DNA from: Zingiber officinale
Lineage: Eukaryota; Streptophyta; Magnoliopsida; Zingiberales; Zingiberaceae
Direction of reading: 5' to 3'
NCBI RefSeq assembly: GCF_018446385.1
Contig: NW_024589898.1
Span: 682,001 to 746,000 of the forward strand
DNA: 64,000 nt
Part shown: one piece after another, positions 1 to 10,711 of the stretch
Layout of the letters: each line of letters opens with the position of its first letter
How positions within the stretch are numbered: position 1 is the stretch's first letter
The notes under the pieces: generated by a model
What the model saw: only the letters and a program-made list of their open reading frames with translations
Databases searched by the model: none
Told to the model about the DNA's origin: nothing
Program-made: the position numbers and the translations under genes

Positions 1-540
1 AAACCATGAGGATGGTTAAAAAAGAAAAGTTTTAAAACTTTTAAAACTCTCTATTAAAACATGTGGCCTAATTCAAATAAGGAAAGTTTTTAAAAAAAAT
101 TAAAATCTCTCTTTTAAAACTTATAGTTTTCTACAAAGAGAAGATTTTAAAAATTCAAAACAACCCTACTTGTTTGAATTATTGTGGCCGACCCCTACTA
201 GCTTGGTCACCAAGCAATAGAGCCGGCCCATATAGAAGAGGATGTGGCTGATCATTGCTTGGTCACCAAGCAATGGACCGGCCCCTTTCTTGGACACCAA
301 GATGAGCTTGAGCAATGTCCGGGGATCAGGTTCATGTCCACCAGGGATCAAGTCCAAAGACTCTCCCAAAACATGAATCCTTACAATTACTCCCTCCATC
401 CTAGAATAAAGAAATCTACTCCATGAAATGAGGAAAGAAATCCGAAGAGAAGGGAATTACAAGCATTCTAGATCCCAAATCCAAGATAAGGAAGAAAGAA
501 AGCTTATCTAAGATGAAGAATCATCTCCGGATCCAATCCA
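1..540. repeat. AT-rich LTR-like fragment
   Basis: No gene is seen. The stretch alternates runs like 'aaataaggaaag' and 'ttaaaactctc' and carries short hairpins such as CTTGGTCACCAAG beside GGCCGACC/CCGGCCC motifs. The same texture fills the 2.4-2.7 kb LTRs at 31864-34523 and 59042-61431, so this may be a divergent piece of a related LTR. I could not align it end to end, and there are no visible termini. Confidence 0.3.
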
Positions 541-874
541 CGATCTTGGAATTTAGGGTTTAGAGTTTAGGCCAATCAAATATTTATGGGTCCCACCTAT
601 CAAATATTTACTCTCAAATATCCTCAATTCCACAATCAAATATCTCATCAACCAAATATTTATAGGGCCCACGACCATTTAATTAACTTACATTTAATTT
701 TAAGAAAAATATAATAGAAGACATATAAATTTAAGTCCATACAAATATAAATATTTTATAAATTTAAAATTGAAATACAGAGATACAAATCATTTTTAAT
801 TAATAAAATACATAACAATAAACTAAAATTAATAAAATAAATATGTAGTAGATAAAATAAACCATAGAAATTAA
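541..874. other. AT-rich flank downstream of the transposon pseudogene
   Basis: No gene. It contains several 'aatcaaatattta' repeats and 'gggcccac' words that recur in inverted sense around 2390-2490. They may therefore be the subterminal part of the element carrying the pseudogene at 875-2047. Clear terminal inverted repeats or target duplications were not found. Confidence 0.25.
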
Positions 875-2047
875 CTACATGTTCAATTTTTTCTTCGGTT
901 GTTCACATATCGCTAGATGATTTTGAAGTTGTTCATTGGTCATGCCTCATGTGTGCATTACGAGGAGTTGATGTGTCTAGATGAGTTGATCAACTTTCTT
1001 ATTGTTATTATACTCTTGCAAATGTGCCATTGATTGTTGCATAGCCTGATTCAATTCATCAATTAGGCCTACTCTTTCTTTGCCTTTCCTCTTTGCTGCC
1101 TTCTGTCCCATTGGACGAGATTAGATTTCTCTATCATCTATATCAGCGGTTGTGTTAGGATTAGAAGAGTCAGTATGTGCACCTGATGATTCTGATGTTC
1201 TTACTTTTTTTGTAGTCCGTCGCTCTGAGGATTGAGGAGCATACAAAGGACTATCTTTTACGATTCTCGACACATGCTCATATTGGAAAGTAGTTTTAAA
1301 AGTACTCTTGTATTCTTCATGAGTTCACACCATCAAATCCTCGTCACTCCATCCACTTGGTCGATCATTATACCATTTATTGTAGATTCCATTGTATCTA
1401 TTTACGATCTTTTTCAATGAAGCTCAATGTGATTTTGCTTTCTCCGCAGTTCTCTTTTTAGCTCCCTTAGCTCGATTGGTATTGAAATATGCCACAACTC
1501 GTTTCCAAAATGACTCACTCTTCTGGGCATTACCAACTACTGAATCTTCACTCATAATTGTGTAGGCCGCTGTAAGGAGCTTATCATCTGCTACTGTCCA
1601 TATTGTTCGCTTGCTATGGTCTTCATCTGACTTGTTGCCCATCTCTGGTGCTTGATTGAGAATAATAACGTCGAACCCTATTTCAGATGAGAATGGAGGA
1701 AATTGTGAATCGGGGACTGCATAAGGTGTACCTTTATCACTGTCAGTTGCATCAACACTAGCTCTTCTCGATTTATTTGATTGAATCTCTGGTGATTGAA
1801 GCGGATTAATTCCATGAGATGGGACTTGCATGAAATACCTACTCTACCAATATTTTGGAGGATATGTATAAAATGGAGCTCGAGGGTCGTCACTCAAAGA
1901 ATTTGGATAACTTTGAAAATTATGGTAATATGGTGATGGGTATGGAAAAGGTTGGAAATTTGGTGGATGTTGAGTGGAAAATGGAAATTGAGGATTGAAG
2001 AAATTAGGATGGGCTCGATCTTTCTTCACTAGAATTTTCGTCGACAT
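875..2047 (-). pseudogene. Decayed transposon-associated Myb/SANT-like protein gene
   Basis: Reading from an ATG at 2047, one frame runs to 875 and resembles the plant Myb/SANT-like proteins that accompany PIF/Harbinger-type transposons and are often misnamed 'glutathione S-transferase T3-like' or NAM-associated. In order it shows an N-terminal Pro/Phe/Tyr-rich stretch, a Myb-like segment (WTVADDKLLTAAYTIMSEDS, then VVGNAQKSESFWKRVVAYF), a linker with WSDEDLM, and a basic C-terminal part (MGQKAAKRKGKERVGL) followed by a glutamine-rich helix. The frame is kept throughout but is broken by in-frame stops at 1844-1846 and 1424-1426 and by at least three more between 960 and 1330. The stop at 1424 replaces the Trp expected after KAKSH. 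It is a pseudogene, probably from a transposon rather than a host gene. The family label rests on motif recognition only. Confidence 0.7.
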
Positions 2048-2899
2048 TTGGAGAGTTGAACAAATCCCTAAAATAATGATCATAATTTTTATCCATTTCT
2101 CTCTAAATTTTTGGTAGGTAATGGATATGGAAATGATGAAAATAGATGAAAGAAAGGATGTATATATAGGGAGAAATTGAACGTTACCCAACATTTAATT
2201 TTTCGAATGTTTAATTTTTCGAACGTTTAATTTTTCCAACGTACTTTTGTTTTTAATTTTTTTAATGTTCTGAATTTAATTAAATTTAAAAAAAATTAAA
2301 AAAAAATCTAAAAGTTACGGCAGCCCATCACATTTAATTAAAATTTAAAAAAAAAAATAAAAAACTCAGAATAATAGAGGCCCACTATTGTGAAATCATG
2401 AGACACATCCAGTGATTTTTATTCATCCTTCAAATATCTTTCGTAATGAAAGATATTTGAAAAAGAGATATTTGAAAAAATATCTCCTTTGCATATCCCC
2501 ATTGAAGATGCTATGAGAGAAAGCGTCCGATTGAAAGGAAGGATAGGACAAATCAGAGAAACCGTCCGATTTGATAGGAAAGCAGTATAAAATTAAATAT
2601 ATTATTTGGTAAACTTTACATAAAATTAAATATATGGAAAAAGTATAAAATTAAATATATTATTTGGTGAATATTAAAAGATTAAATGGAAAAAGTATAA
2701 AATTAAATATGTCAATTTGGTAAAATATTAAAATAGATCCGCTTTTGACAAATTGTTGATTAGATTTCTTTCTCTATGTTTTTTTCTGAAAATTGAATTC
2801 CTTCTGTCCGTCGCATATCGGTGGTCCCGGACGTCTCAGTCTCTTCTTTGAATTTATTATGCGGTGACCAAAACGACTCTACCTTGTGGGCACCAAGAT
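2048..2899. other. Intergenic region upstream of the UGT gene
   Basis: No ORF with protein-like content. The first part has three copies of a 'tttaatttttcgaac' type repeat (about 2195-2245), probably the 5' leader of the pseudogene to the left. At 2580-2720 there are three imperfect copies of 'gtataaaattaaatatattatttgg'. The UGT promoter must lie in the last few hundred bases, but no clear TATA box stands out. Confidence 0.4.
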
Positions 2900-2970
2900 A
2901 GATGGCGGACGAGCAGCGAGTTCATTTCCACAAAAAGTCTCCCGAGATGGCGGACGAGCAGCGAGTTCAT
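2900..2970 (+). repeat. In-frame duplication of the UGT start region
   Basis: The 26-bp segment 2900-2925, which includes the first ATG of the UGT frame, is repeated without change at 2945-2970, which includes a second ATG. The offset is 45 bp, so the frame is kept. The protein begins MADEQRVH, has a short KKS-containing linker, and then repeats MADEQRVH before the first beta strand. Confidence 0.95.
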
Positions 2971-4338
2971 CTCCTGTTGGTCCCGTTCCCGGCGGCGGGT
3001 CATATGCTGCCTCTTCTAGATCTCGCCGGCCTCCTCTCAGAAAGCTTCCACCCCGCCATCATCATCACAGTCGCCGTCACACCCAAAAACGTCTCTCTCC
3101 TCGCCGCCCGCTGCCCCGCCGCCTCCCCCCTCGTCCTTCCCTTCCCCTCAGACCCAGCCATCCCTCCAGGCGTTGAGAACGCTCACGAAGATCCCTCTAC
3201 CGACGTTCGCCTCCTTATGCGCGCCTTCGCCGGCCTCCATCTCCCTCTCCTCCGCTGGGCCCAGGACCATCGCCCCACCGCACTCCTCTCCGACTTCTTC
3301 TGCGGGTGGACCAACCTCCTTGCCGCCGAGCTCGGCGTTCCTCGCCTCGTATTCTCCCCCTCCGGCGCGCTCTGCCTCTCTCTTATCCACTCGCTCTGGC
3401 GCCGGATGCCAAAGAGGAACAACCCTAATGATCCCGTCGAGCTCATACTCTTCCCTGATCTACCTGGTTCGCCGCTCTATCCGTGGCGCCACCTCGCCTC
3501 CAACTACCGCCTGTACGTCGAGGGCGACCCGCTGTCGGAGTTCGCTAAGGAATTGTACCTTGCCAACCCCCGCAGCTGGGGCTTTATCTTCAACACCTTC
3601 ACCGAGCTCGAGAGGACTTACCTCCACCACCTCCGGCATGATCTAGGGCACGCCCGCGTCTGGGCCGTGGGACCCCTCGCCACGCCGCCGGGGACCTCGG
3701 TCGGATTGGAAGAGCGGCTGGCAGCTTGGCTCGGCGCATCCCCGAAGGGATCCGTGGTATACGTGGCCTTCGGGAGCCTGGCCGAGCTGTCGCCGGCGCA
3801 AGCGGAGGCGCTGGCGGCTGGGCTGGAGCGCAGCGGGGCTCGATTCGTGTGGGCGACCAGGGGGGCAGTGGCGATGCCGGTTGGGTTCGAGGAGCGCGTG
3901 GCGGGTCGGGGCCTCGTGCTCGCCGGGTGGGCGCCACAGGTGGCGATTCTGAACCACGCGGCGGTGGGGGCGTTCATCAGCCACTGCGGGTGGAACTCGG
4001 TACTGGAGGCGGTGGCGGCGGGGGTCTCGCTGCTGACGTGGCCGATGACCGCCGACCAGTTCTTCAACGCGAGGCTGCTGGAGGAGGAGATAGGCACGGG
4101 GGTGAGGGCGTGCGAGGGCGGCGAGGAAGCCGTGCCGCAACCGGAGGAGCTAGCGCGTCTGGTGGCAGAGGCGGTGGGCGAAGCGGGGAGGGCGCGAAGG
4201 GAGAAGGCGCGGGAGTTAGGGAGAAAGGCGGCGGAGGCGGTGTCGGAAGGCGGCAGCTCGGCCAGAGATTTGGCGAACCTTGTGGACAAGCTGTCAAAGG
4301 TTGCAATAGATCAAACAATTGGAGAGCCGAGAGTCTGA
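2902..4338 (+). CDS. UDP-glycosyltransferase, UGT89-like (family 1)
   Basis: An intact single-exon gene of 478 codons, a normal length for plant family-1 UGTs. These cytosolic enzymes move a sugar, usually glucose, from a UDP-sugar to a small acceptor such as a flavonoid, benzoate or hormone. The N-terminal domain has the PFPAAGHMLPLLDLA loop with catalytic His34 and the partner Asp131 in LLSDFFCGW. The C-terminal domain has a complete 44-residue PSPG box from Trp343 to Gln386. It includes HCGWN (Trp364, position 22) and ends in Asp385-Gln386, a combination that usually favours UDP-glucose. The stretch ARLLEEEIGTGVRACEGG fits the UGT89 group. The start is uncertain: the ATG at 2947 gives 463 aa and places MADEQRVH directly before the first strand, as family members usually have it. 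The coding sequence is very GC-rich, unlike its AT-rich surroundings. The acceptor cannot be read from sequence. Confidence 0.95.
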   Translation: MADEQRVHFHKKSPEMADEQRVHLLLVPFPAAGHMLPLLDLAGLLSESFHPAIIITVAVTPKNVSLLAARCPAASPLVLPFPSDPAIPPGVENAHEDPSTDVRLLMRAFAGLHLPLLRWAQDHRPTALLSDFFCGWTNLLAAELGVPRLVFSPSGALCLSLIHSLWRRMPKRNNPNDPVELILFPDLPGSPLYPWRHLASNYRLYVEGDPLSEFAKELYLANPRSWGFIFNTFTELERTYLHHLRHDLGHARVWAVGPLATPPGTSVGLEERLAAWLGASPKGSVVYVAFGSLAELSPAQAEALAAGLERSGARFVWATRGAVAMPVGFEERVAGRGLVLAGWAPQVAILNHAAVGAFISHCGWNSVLEAVAAGVSLLTWPMTADQFFNARLLEEEIGTGVRACEGGEEAVPQPEELARLVAEAVGEAGRARREKARELGRKAAEAVSEGGSSARDLANLVDKLSKVAIDQTIGEPRV

Positions 4339-4375
4339 CAAGACAAATCTTCTGAAAAAACCCTTTCCATGCAGC

Positions 4376-4489
4376 TCAAGCTGTTTTACTCAGTCCTGTT
4401 TCATACTTTCTCTACTACTTCAACTGAACAATTCAAGCTGTTTTACTCAGCCCTGTTGCATACTTTCTCTATTACTTCAACTGAACAAT
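4376..4489 (+). repeat. 57-bp tandem duplication in the UGT 3' flank
   Basis: Two adjacent copies (4376-4432 and 4433-4489) differ at only a few bases. They begin 38 bp after the UGT stop codon and so probably lie in its 3' UTR. Confidence 0.85.
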
Positions 4490-4753
4490 TGATGAATGCA
4501 CATCCCTCTTCGAGCTTGAAACTTAACCTGAAAAAACTCATGTAATAGAATGACATGCACACCAGTCTATGATGATCAAGTAAACCATACTAACAATAAT
4601 TAATAAACAATTATATAAAAGATGGTTTTTTTTTCAGACCTTTGCTATGGGAGTGAACCACTCCAACGCATTACTTTCCTTCATCTAAGCCCTAAATGGC
4701 AGAAGTTTCCTCCATAGTGGATAATGTTTCTGGTGGTAAGAGTAAAACATGAG

Positions 4754-6169
4754 TGATCCTCTCCAAAATTTGAGAAGATGAAATTGTCGAAATGATGTGT
4801 CTGGGATGTTGACCGCATCTCCATGATCCGGATATGGTGAGCTATCTTCTGCGTTGACCAAGTCGTCAGAAGTACTCTGGTCAACAGTACTTGTAGCCAG
4901 CAACAGGATTACCTTGGTCCCTAGTACCTCGATACTCGAGGCGTATCCCACGAATATATGAGCAGCTGAATAATAATAGAACACTGAAATAAATATAGGA
5001 TGAGTGCGGGGGTGTACCCTGGCCCCGAGGGCGCCCTCAGATGGATCGTTGAGCTGGTCGCGATGCTGATCGAGTCGTCGCAGCCTTGAAGGGTAGATGA
5101 ATGTGAGTCAGTTGAAGAGCCGGATCTGACTGTCTGGAGTCGAACGCGCCCTAGATCCGGGAGACGACATGTAGGCAGTAACACACCGACCAAGATATGA
5201 CTGCGGCACGCAGACCGAAACAAAGTAACAACTCGTAGGCCAAATAATACCAACAGTTCACAATCATAATAGTGTTGCACAGGCCGACACAAGAATGAAA
5301 TAGCGGCTCGATGGTCGGATCACCGTGGTAGTTCGGGGGCGATCGGATCATATCAACAGCACATAAACACACGGATCAGAGGCTGTATCGACGTCAAACC
5401 TAAGGACAAGGGCACTAGACGATTTGATCTAGCGACGAGGCTACGGGTAGTGGTATTGACGCTGTGAGGTCGGTCGACCGCTGCCACTAGAGGTGATGGC
5501 TGCATGAGGGATAGGGAAGGCAAGGGGATGCCGAGGGACCGAGCCTCGCCGAACTTGCGTGGTCGCTAGCAGAAGAGGTAGTGGTGTCCCCTTGGCGGTG
5601 GTGGTTGTGTCGGCGTTCCCCACAGTCCCTTTGCGTGAGATGGCCGGAAGCGAAGAAACGAGATAGAGGGAGAGAAGCGTATGAGCCTCCAACGAGGTGG
5701 CGACGAGAGCCTCCAACGAGGCAACGTCGAATGAGGGTGGCGACGTGCGTCCCTCGCGGCTGCGGTGGCGGCGAGGAAGAAAACACAACAATCCTTGTGC
5801 AAGGTGGCCAGAGGTGTCTGCTGACGAGAGAAGAGGGAAAGGAGAGGAGATGTATGGTGGCTCTCCGGCAACGAGGGGGCAAGGCGACTGCGGCAACGGT
5901 AGTGGCGTGAAGAGGAAGAGGAGAAGACGACGTCGGTGTCGAAGGAGAAGGGAGGAGGTGGCCCCAAAGAGGTCGTCGTCGGCGGATCTCCTCGGCGGTG
6001 CCGGTGACGACGAAGGAGCTCCTCCTGTGGTTCCTGGTGGCGACGTAGGAGAAAAAACGAGCCCCCTCTGTATGAACAGTGCCTACTCCATAAAAACCCC
6101 AAAACCCTCAATATGTGAAATGACACAAATGCCCTCCCTTCCACCTACCCTTATTTCCTCGCCGCATCA
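4754..6169 (-). repeat. 3' LTR of the non-coding element
   Basis: This 1,416-bp copy is the 3' LTR of the minus-oriented element. It aligns along its length with 8728-10136, with scattered substitutions and small indels. Purine-rich stretches around 5640-6060 create overlapping frames on both strands with low-complexity Arg/Ser/Pro content. I treat these as composition artefacts, not genes. Confidence 0.88.
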
Positions 6170-6794
6170 CAAGTCTCTCCTTCAAGTCTAGTCGAAGGAT
6201 GCGCGAGTTCGACTGACTGGGTAGTCTATCACAAAGGTTGAATCGCTCTCGATATCATAGTCAAATCGTTGAACCCATCGTATAATGCCACACGAGTGGT
6301 CGTTATAGTAATGGTGTCGTACGAGAGATGGTAGCGACGCCAAGCCAACTAAGTCTATAACTAGACCGATGCCGAGCGAATGGCAAAACGTCAAGCGAGC
6401 GACAAGCAAAATGATAGTCGACCGAGCGACACGCGGAATGCCGAGCAGACCGAGCGAACGAGCGAACGAGCAAGTGATGCCGAGTGATCGACCGAGAAAG
6501 TGTCGACTAGTCGACCGTGAAATGCTGACCAAGCCATCTAGAGAATGTCGAGCGTTCACCCGAATAATTCAAGCGTGTGGCTGAGCGGACGGCTGAGCAA
6601 TACCAATCGGGGTGACTACGAGAGTGCTGATCGAGTGGCCCAGAGAATGCCGATCGGGCGATCGTAAGATGCTAGCCCGACAATCAAGTAGTACTGAGTG
6701 GGATGATGCCGAGTGGGAGAGGATCGCGAGAGCGAAAAGCACGAGGTCGGTGCCCCGAGTGGGTGCGAGGCTCATGTGACCGAAGGGCATGGAG

Positions 6795-7790
6795 CCCGCA
6801 GGATACCCTGGTCTGAGATCAGTGAAGATACTTCAGTCCTAGACTAGTGGCGATATGATGGTCTGAGATCAGTGGAGATACTCCCGTCCGAGATCATTAG
6901 AGATAGCTCGACCCCAAACGAGGGAGATAAATGCTTTGATAAGTTGGTCTGTGACCAGTGGAGACTGTTTGACCCCGAACGGGGGAGATAGGAGATTCGA
7001 TATGCTGGTCCAAGACCAATGAAGATCGCTTGAACCCGAACGGGGGAGATAGGAGATCCAATATGCTGATCTGAGACCAGTGACGATCGCTCGACTCTGA
7101 ACGGGGGAGATATGAGATCTGATATGCTGGTCTGTGACCAGTGAAGACCGTTCAACCCTGAACGGGGGAGATAGGAAATCTAATATGCTGGTCCGAGACC
7201 AGTGACGATTGCTCAACTCCTAACGGAGGAGATAGGAGATCTGATATGCTAGTCTGTGACCAGTGAAGACCGCTCGACCCTGGACGGGGAGATAGGAGAT
7301 CTGATATGCTGGTCTGAGACCAGTGACGATCGCTCGACCCCGAACGGGGGAGATAGGAGATCTGATATGCTGGTATGTGACCAGTAAAGATCGCTCGACC
7401 CCGAACGGGGGAGATAGGAGATCTGATATGCTAGTCCGAGACCAGTGAAGATCGCTCGACCCCGAACAGGGGAGATAGGAGATCCGATATGCTGGTCTGA
7501 GACCAGTGACGATCGCTCGACCCCGAATGGGGGAGATAGGAGATCTAATATGATGGTTTGTGACCAGTGACAATCTCTTGACCCCGAATGGGGGAGATAG
7601 GAGATCTGATATGCTGGTTTGTGACCAGTCACGATCGGTCTCGACCTCGAACGGGGAAGATAAGAGATCTGATATGCTGGTCTGTAACCAGTGAAGACCG
7701 CTCGACCCCGAACGGGGGAGATAGGAGATCCTATATGTTGATCCAAGACCAGTGACGATCGTTCGACCCCGAATGGGGGAGATATGGTTT
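6795..7790. repeat. About 61-bp tandem array, roughly 16 units
   Basis: Units of about 60-62 bp run head to tail. Each contains 'gatctgatatgctggtctg', 'gaccagtga' and 'cgctcgaccccgaacggggg'. The last word includes an inverted repeat (CCCCGAACGGGG), so each unit could fold into a hairpin. Because the period is near a multiple of three, long frames appear on the minus strand with repeated SPISPVRGRA-type text. These are repeat by-products rather than proteins. Confidence 0.9.
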
Positions 7791-7799
7791 TAAGGTCGT

Positions 7800-8480
7800 T
7801 GCTCGACCTCTAGAGCCCGTGGCTCTAATATAACTCAAACCCGGCCGATCGGCACGGGAGTCTCTGACTCAAGCGTTTATAGTCGTCGCTCGACTTCTAG
7901 GGTTTATAGTCACTGCTCGACTTCTAGGGTTTATAGTCATCACTCGACTTCTAGGGTTTATAGTCGTCGCTCGACTTCTAGAGCCCATGGCTCTAATATA
8001 ACTCAAACTCAGCCGATTAGTACGGGAGTCTCTAACTCAAGGGTTTATAGTCGTCGCTCGACTTTTAGGGTTTATAGTCGTCGCTCGACTTCTAGAGCCC
8101 GTGGCTCTAATATAACTCAAACCCGACCGATCGGCACGGGAGTTTCTGGCTCAAGGGTTTATAATCGCCGCTCGACTTCTAGGGTTTATAGTTGTCGCTC
8201 GACTTCTAAAGCACGTGGCTCTAATATAATATAAACCCGGCCGATCAACACGGGAGTCTTCGACGTTGAGCCAATGGCTCTAATATAATATACATCCAAC
8301 CGATTGGCACAGGAGTCTTCGACATTGAGCTTGTGACTCAAATATAATATACACCCAGTCGATCGGCACGAGAGTCTTCGATATTAAGCTTGTGGCTCAA
8401 ATATAATATACATCCGACCGATCGACATAGGAGTATTCGACATTGAGCTTGTAGCTCAAATATAATATACACCCGGGCGA
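7800..8480. repeat. Second, composite repeat array
   Basis: Two short modules alternate. One is 'gtttatagtcgtcgctcgacttctag', seen many times between about 7875 and 8200. The other is 'gtggctctaatataactcaaac' followed by 'ccgatcggcacgggagtc', continuing in degenerate form to about 8480. It directly follows the 61-bp array inside the same LTR element. Confidence 0.85.
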
Positions 8481-8706
8481 TCGGCATGGGTGTCTTCGAT
8501 CGGAGAACTATGGCAGATCCTATGACCAAGAGAGAACATAATGGAAAAACTGACCTGCCGACTAATAGAGGATCTGACTCAATTCCTCGACTCTCAAATA
8601 CCCGTGGAGTGAGGAGAATATGATATCTTCGTCGAAACCCACCAAGGTCATGAGTATGATAGAATTTTCCGACGCCGTCCATCTTCACATTTCAGATCAA
8701 GCGAAG

Positions 8707-8724
8707 TTCCCACAGACGGCGCCA
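8707..8724 (-). other. Primer-binding site of the non-coding element
   Basis: On the minus strand TGGCGCCGTCTGTGGG begins 3 nt after the 5' LTR end. Its first nine bases match the complement of the 3' end of plant tRNA-Asp, a primer used by many plant Ty3/gypsy elements. The rest diverges. Confidence 0.65.
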
Positions 8725-8727
8725 ATA

Positions 8728-10136
8728 TAATCCTGTCCAAAATCTGAGAAGACGAAACTGCCAGAATAACGTGTTTAGAATGTTGACCGCATCTCCATGA
8801 CCCGGATGGTGAGCTGTCTCCTGCGTTGACCAAGTCGTCAGAAGTCCTCTAGTCAACAGTACCTGCAACCAGCGATAGGGTTGCCTCGGTCCCTGGTACC
8901 TCGATGCTCGGGGCAGATCCCACGAATATATGAGCAGCTGAATAATAATAGAACACTGAAATAAATACAGGTTGAGTACGAGGACGTACCCTGGCCCCGG
9001 GGGGCGCCCTCAGATGGATCAGTGAGCTGGTCACGATGCTGATTGAGTCGCCGCGACCTTGAAGGGTAGATGAATGTGAGTCAGCTGAAGAGCCGGATCT
9101 GACTATCTGGAGCCGAACGCACCTTAGATCCGGGAGACGGCATGTAGGCAGTAACACACCGGCCAAGATATGACTACGGCACGTAGGCCGAAATAAAGTA
9201 ACAACTCGTAGGTCAAATAATACCAACAACTCACAATCATAATAGTGTTGCACAGGCCGACACAAGAATGGAATAGCGGCTCGATAGCCGGATCACCGTG
9301 GTAGCTTGGGGGCGGTTGGATCATATCAACAGCACATAAACATACGGATCAGAGGCTGGATCGACGTTAGACCTAAGGACAAGGACACTAGATGATCTGA
9401 TCTAGCGACGATGCTACGGGTAGTGGTATTAATGTTGTGAGGTCGGTCGACCGTTGCCGCTGGAGGTGGTGGCTGCATGAGTGACAGGGAAGGCAAGGGG
9501 ATGCGGGGGGAATGGGCCTCACCGGACTTGCGTGGTCGCTAGCAGAAGAGGTAGAGGTGTTCCCTTAGCGGTGACGGCTGTGTCGGCGTTCCCCGCAGTT
9601 CCTTTGCGTGAGATGGCCAGAAGCGAAGAAACAAGATAGAGGGAGAGAGGCGTACGAGCCTCTGACGAGGTGGCGACGAGAGCCTCCAGCGAGACAGCGC
9701 GCGAATGGGGGTGGTGGCGTGCGTCCCTCGCTGCTGCGGTGGCGACGAGGAAGAAAACACAACAGTCCCTTTGCGAGGCGGCCAGAGGTGTCTACTGGTG
9801 AGAGAAGAGGGAAATTAGAGGAGATGTATGATGGCTCACCGGCAACGAGGGGGCAAGGCCGCTGCGGTGACGGCAGTAGCGTGAAGAGGAAGAGGAGAAG
9901 GCGACGTCGGTGTCGAAGGAGAAGGGAGGAGGTGGCCCCGAAGAGGTCGTCGCCGGCGGATCTCCTCGACGATGACGAAGAAGCTCCTCCTTTGGTTCTT
10001 GGTGGTGGCGCAGGAGAAAAAATGAGCCCCCTCTGCATAAACACAATGCCCACTCCATAAAATCCCTAAAACCCTCAATATGTGAAATAACGTAAACGCC
10101 CTCCCTTCCACCTACCTTTATCTCCTCGCCGCATCA
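8728..10136 (-). repeat. 5' LTR of the non-coding element
   Basis: This 1,409-bp copy is next to the primer-binding site and so is the 5' LTR in minus orientation. Its inner terminal dinucleotide is changed relative to the left copy (TA where 4754 has TG on the plus strand). Confidence 0.88.
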
Positions 10137-10711
10137 ATGAACCTACTCTATAACACTCATAGGGTTGTATACCAGCTCATAGAGTTAAGTTTAATAATGT
10201 ATAAGTTTATTTGTTAAGGTATAAATTAAACTATTGAAATAATTATTTAAATTTGAGTTTGATTTTTTTTTTTACAAACTTAAATTTAATTCAAACGGGC
10301 TTGAGTTTAACCTATTTAGATGTTCACAAACTTATTTGATAATTTATCAAATGGCGTACCCAAAAATTTTAATTGACCAAAAGACGTATGTTACTTTGGT
10401 ATTTATCAAAGGAAATACTTTTCCAAGTGTACTTCCCTTTTTATCCTTCTGACAAATCTAATTTCTTTTGTCGTTTTTCTTTTCTCCCTCTTCTCTTTCC
10501 TATCTCCTCTCTCATATCTCTTATGCATGCTGCTTCTTTTATTTTTCAAGTGCACCCAGTGATGGACCTAGAGAGCTCTGATTGCACCCATTCCAGTTCA
10601 TGTGGATTCCTGATATTGCAAGGAGTTCAAATATGATATACATTGCTTATTTTGACTTTTAGAATATGTAAAAATATAAGAATAAAGAATCAATAAAAAA
10701 TCTACACGTTA

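Larger units (their letters stand above)
4754..10136 (-). mobile_element. LTR retrotransposon without coding domains (LARD-like)
   Basis: Two direct LTRs, 4754-6169 and 8728-10136, flank a 2.56-kb interior. Read on the minus strand, the LTR starts TGATGCGG and ends in CA at the left copy (TA at the right copy). A primer-binding site (TGGCGCCGTCTGTGGG) lies 3 nt inside the right LTR. A purine-rich tract (GAAGGAGAGACTTG) lies directly before the left LTR. Flanking 5-mers are ATGAG (4749-4753) and ATGAA (10137-10141), a near-perfect target duplication. No gag, protease, reverse transcriptase or integrase motif appears in any frame of the interior, which is mostly tandem repeats. It is therefore non-autonomous and would depend on a relative, probably Ty3/gypsy-like given the primer site. 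Visible LTR divergence indicates an old insertion. Confidence 0.88.

Noticed and set aside
3148-4318. Long frames on both strands overlapping the UGT gene
   Set aside because: They are by-products of the GC-rich coding sequence. Only the 2902-4338 frame has the family motifs.
5441-6191. Frames of 110-190 codons on both strands in the LTR at 4754-6169 (and the matching ones at 9539-10111)
   Set aside because: They overlap each other, have low-complexity Arg/Ser/Pro content, and are duplicated only because the LTR is.
6844-7746. Minus-strand frames with repeated SPISPVRGRA text
   Set aside because: They arise from the 61-bp tandem array; different frames are open in different units and none has a protein start context.
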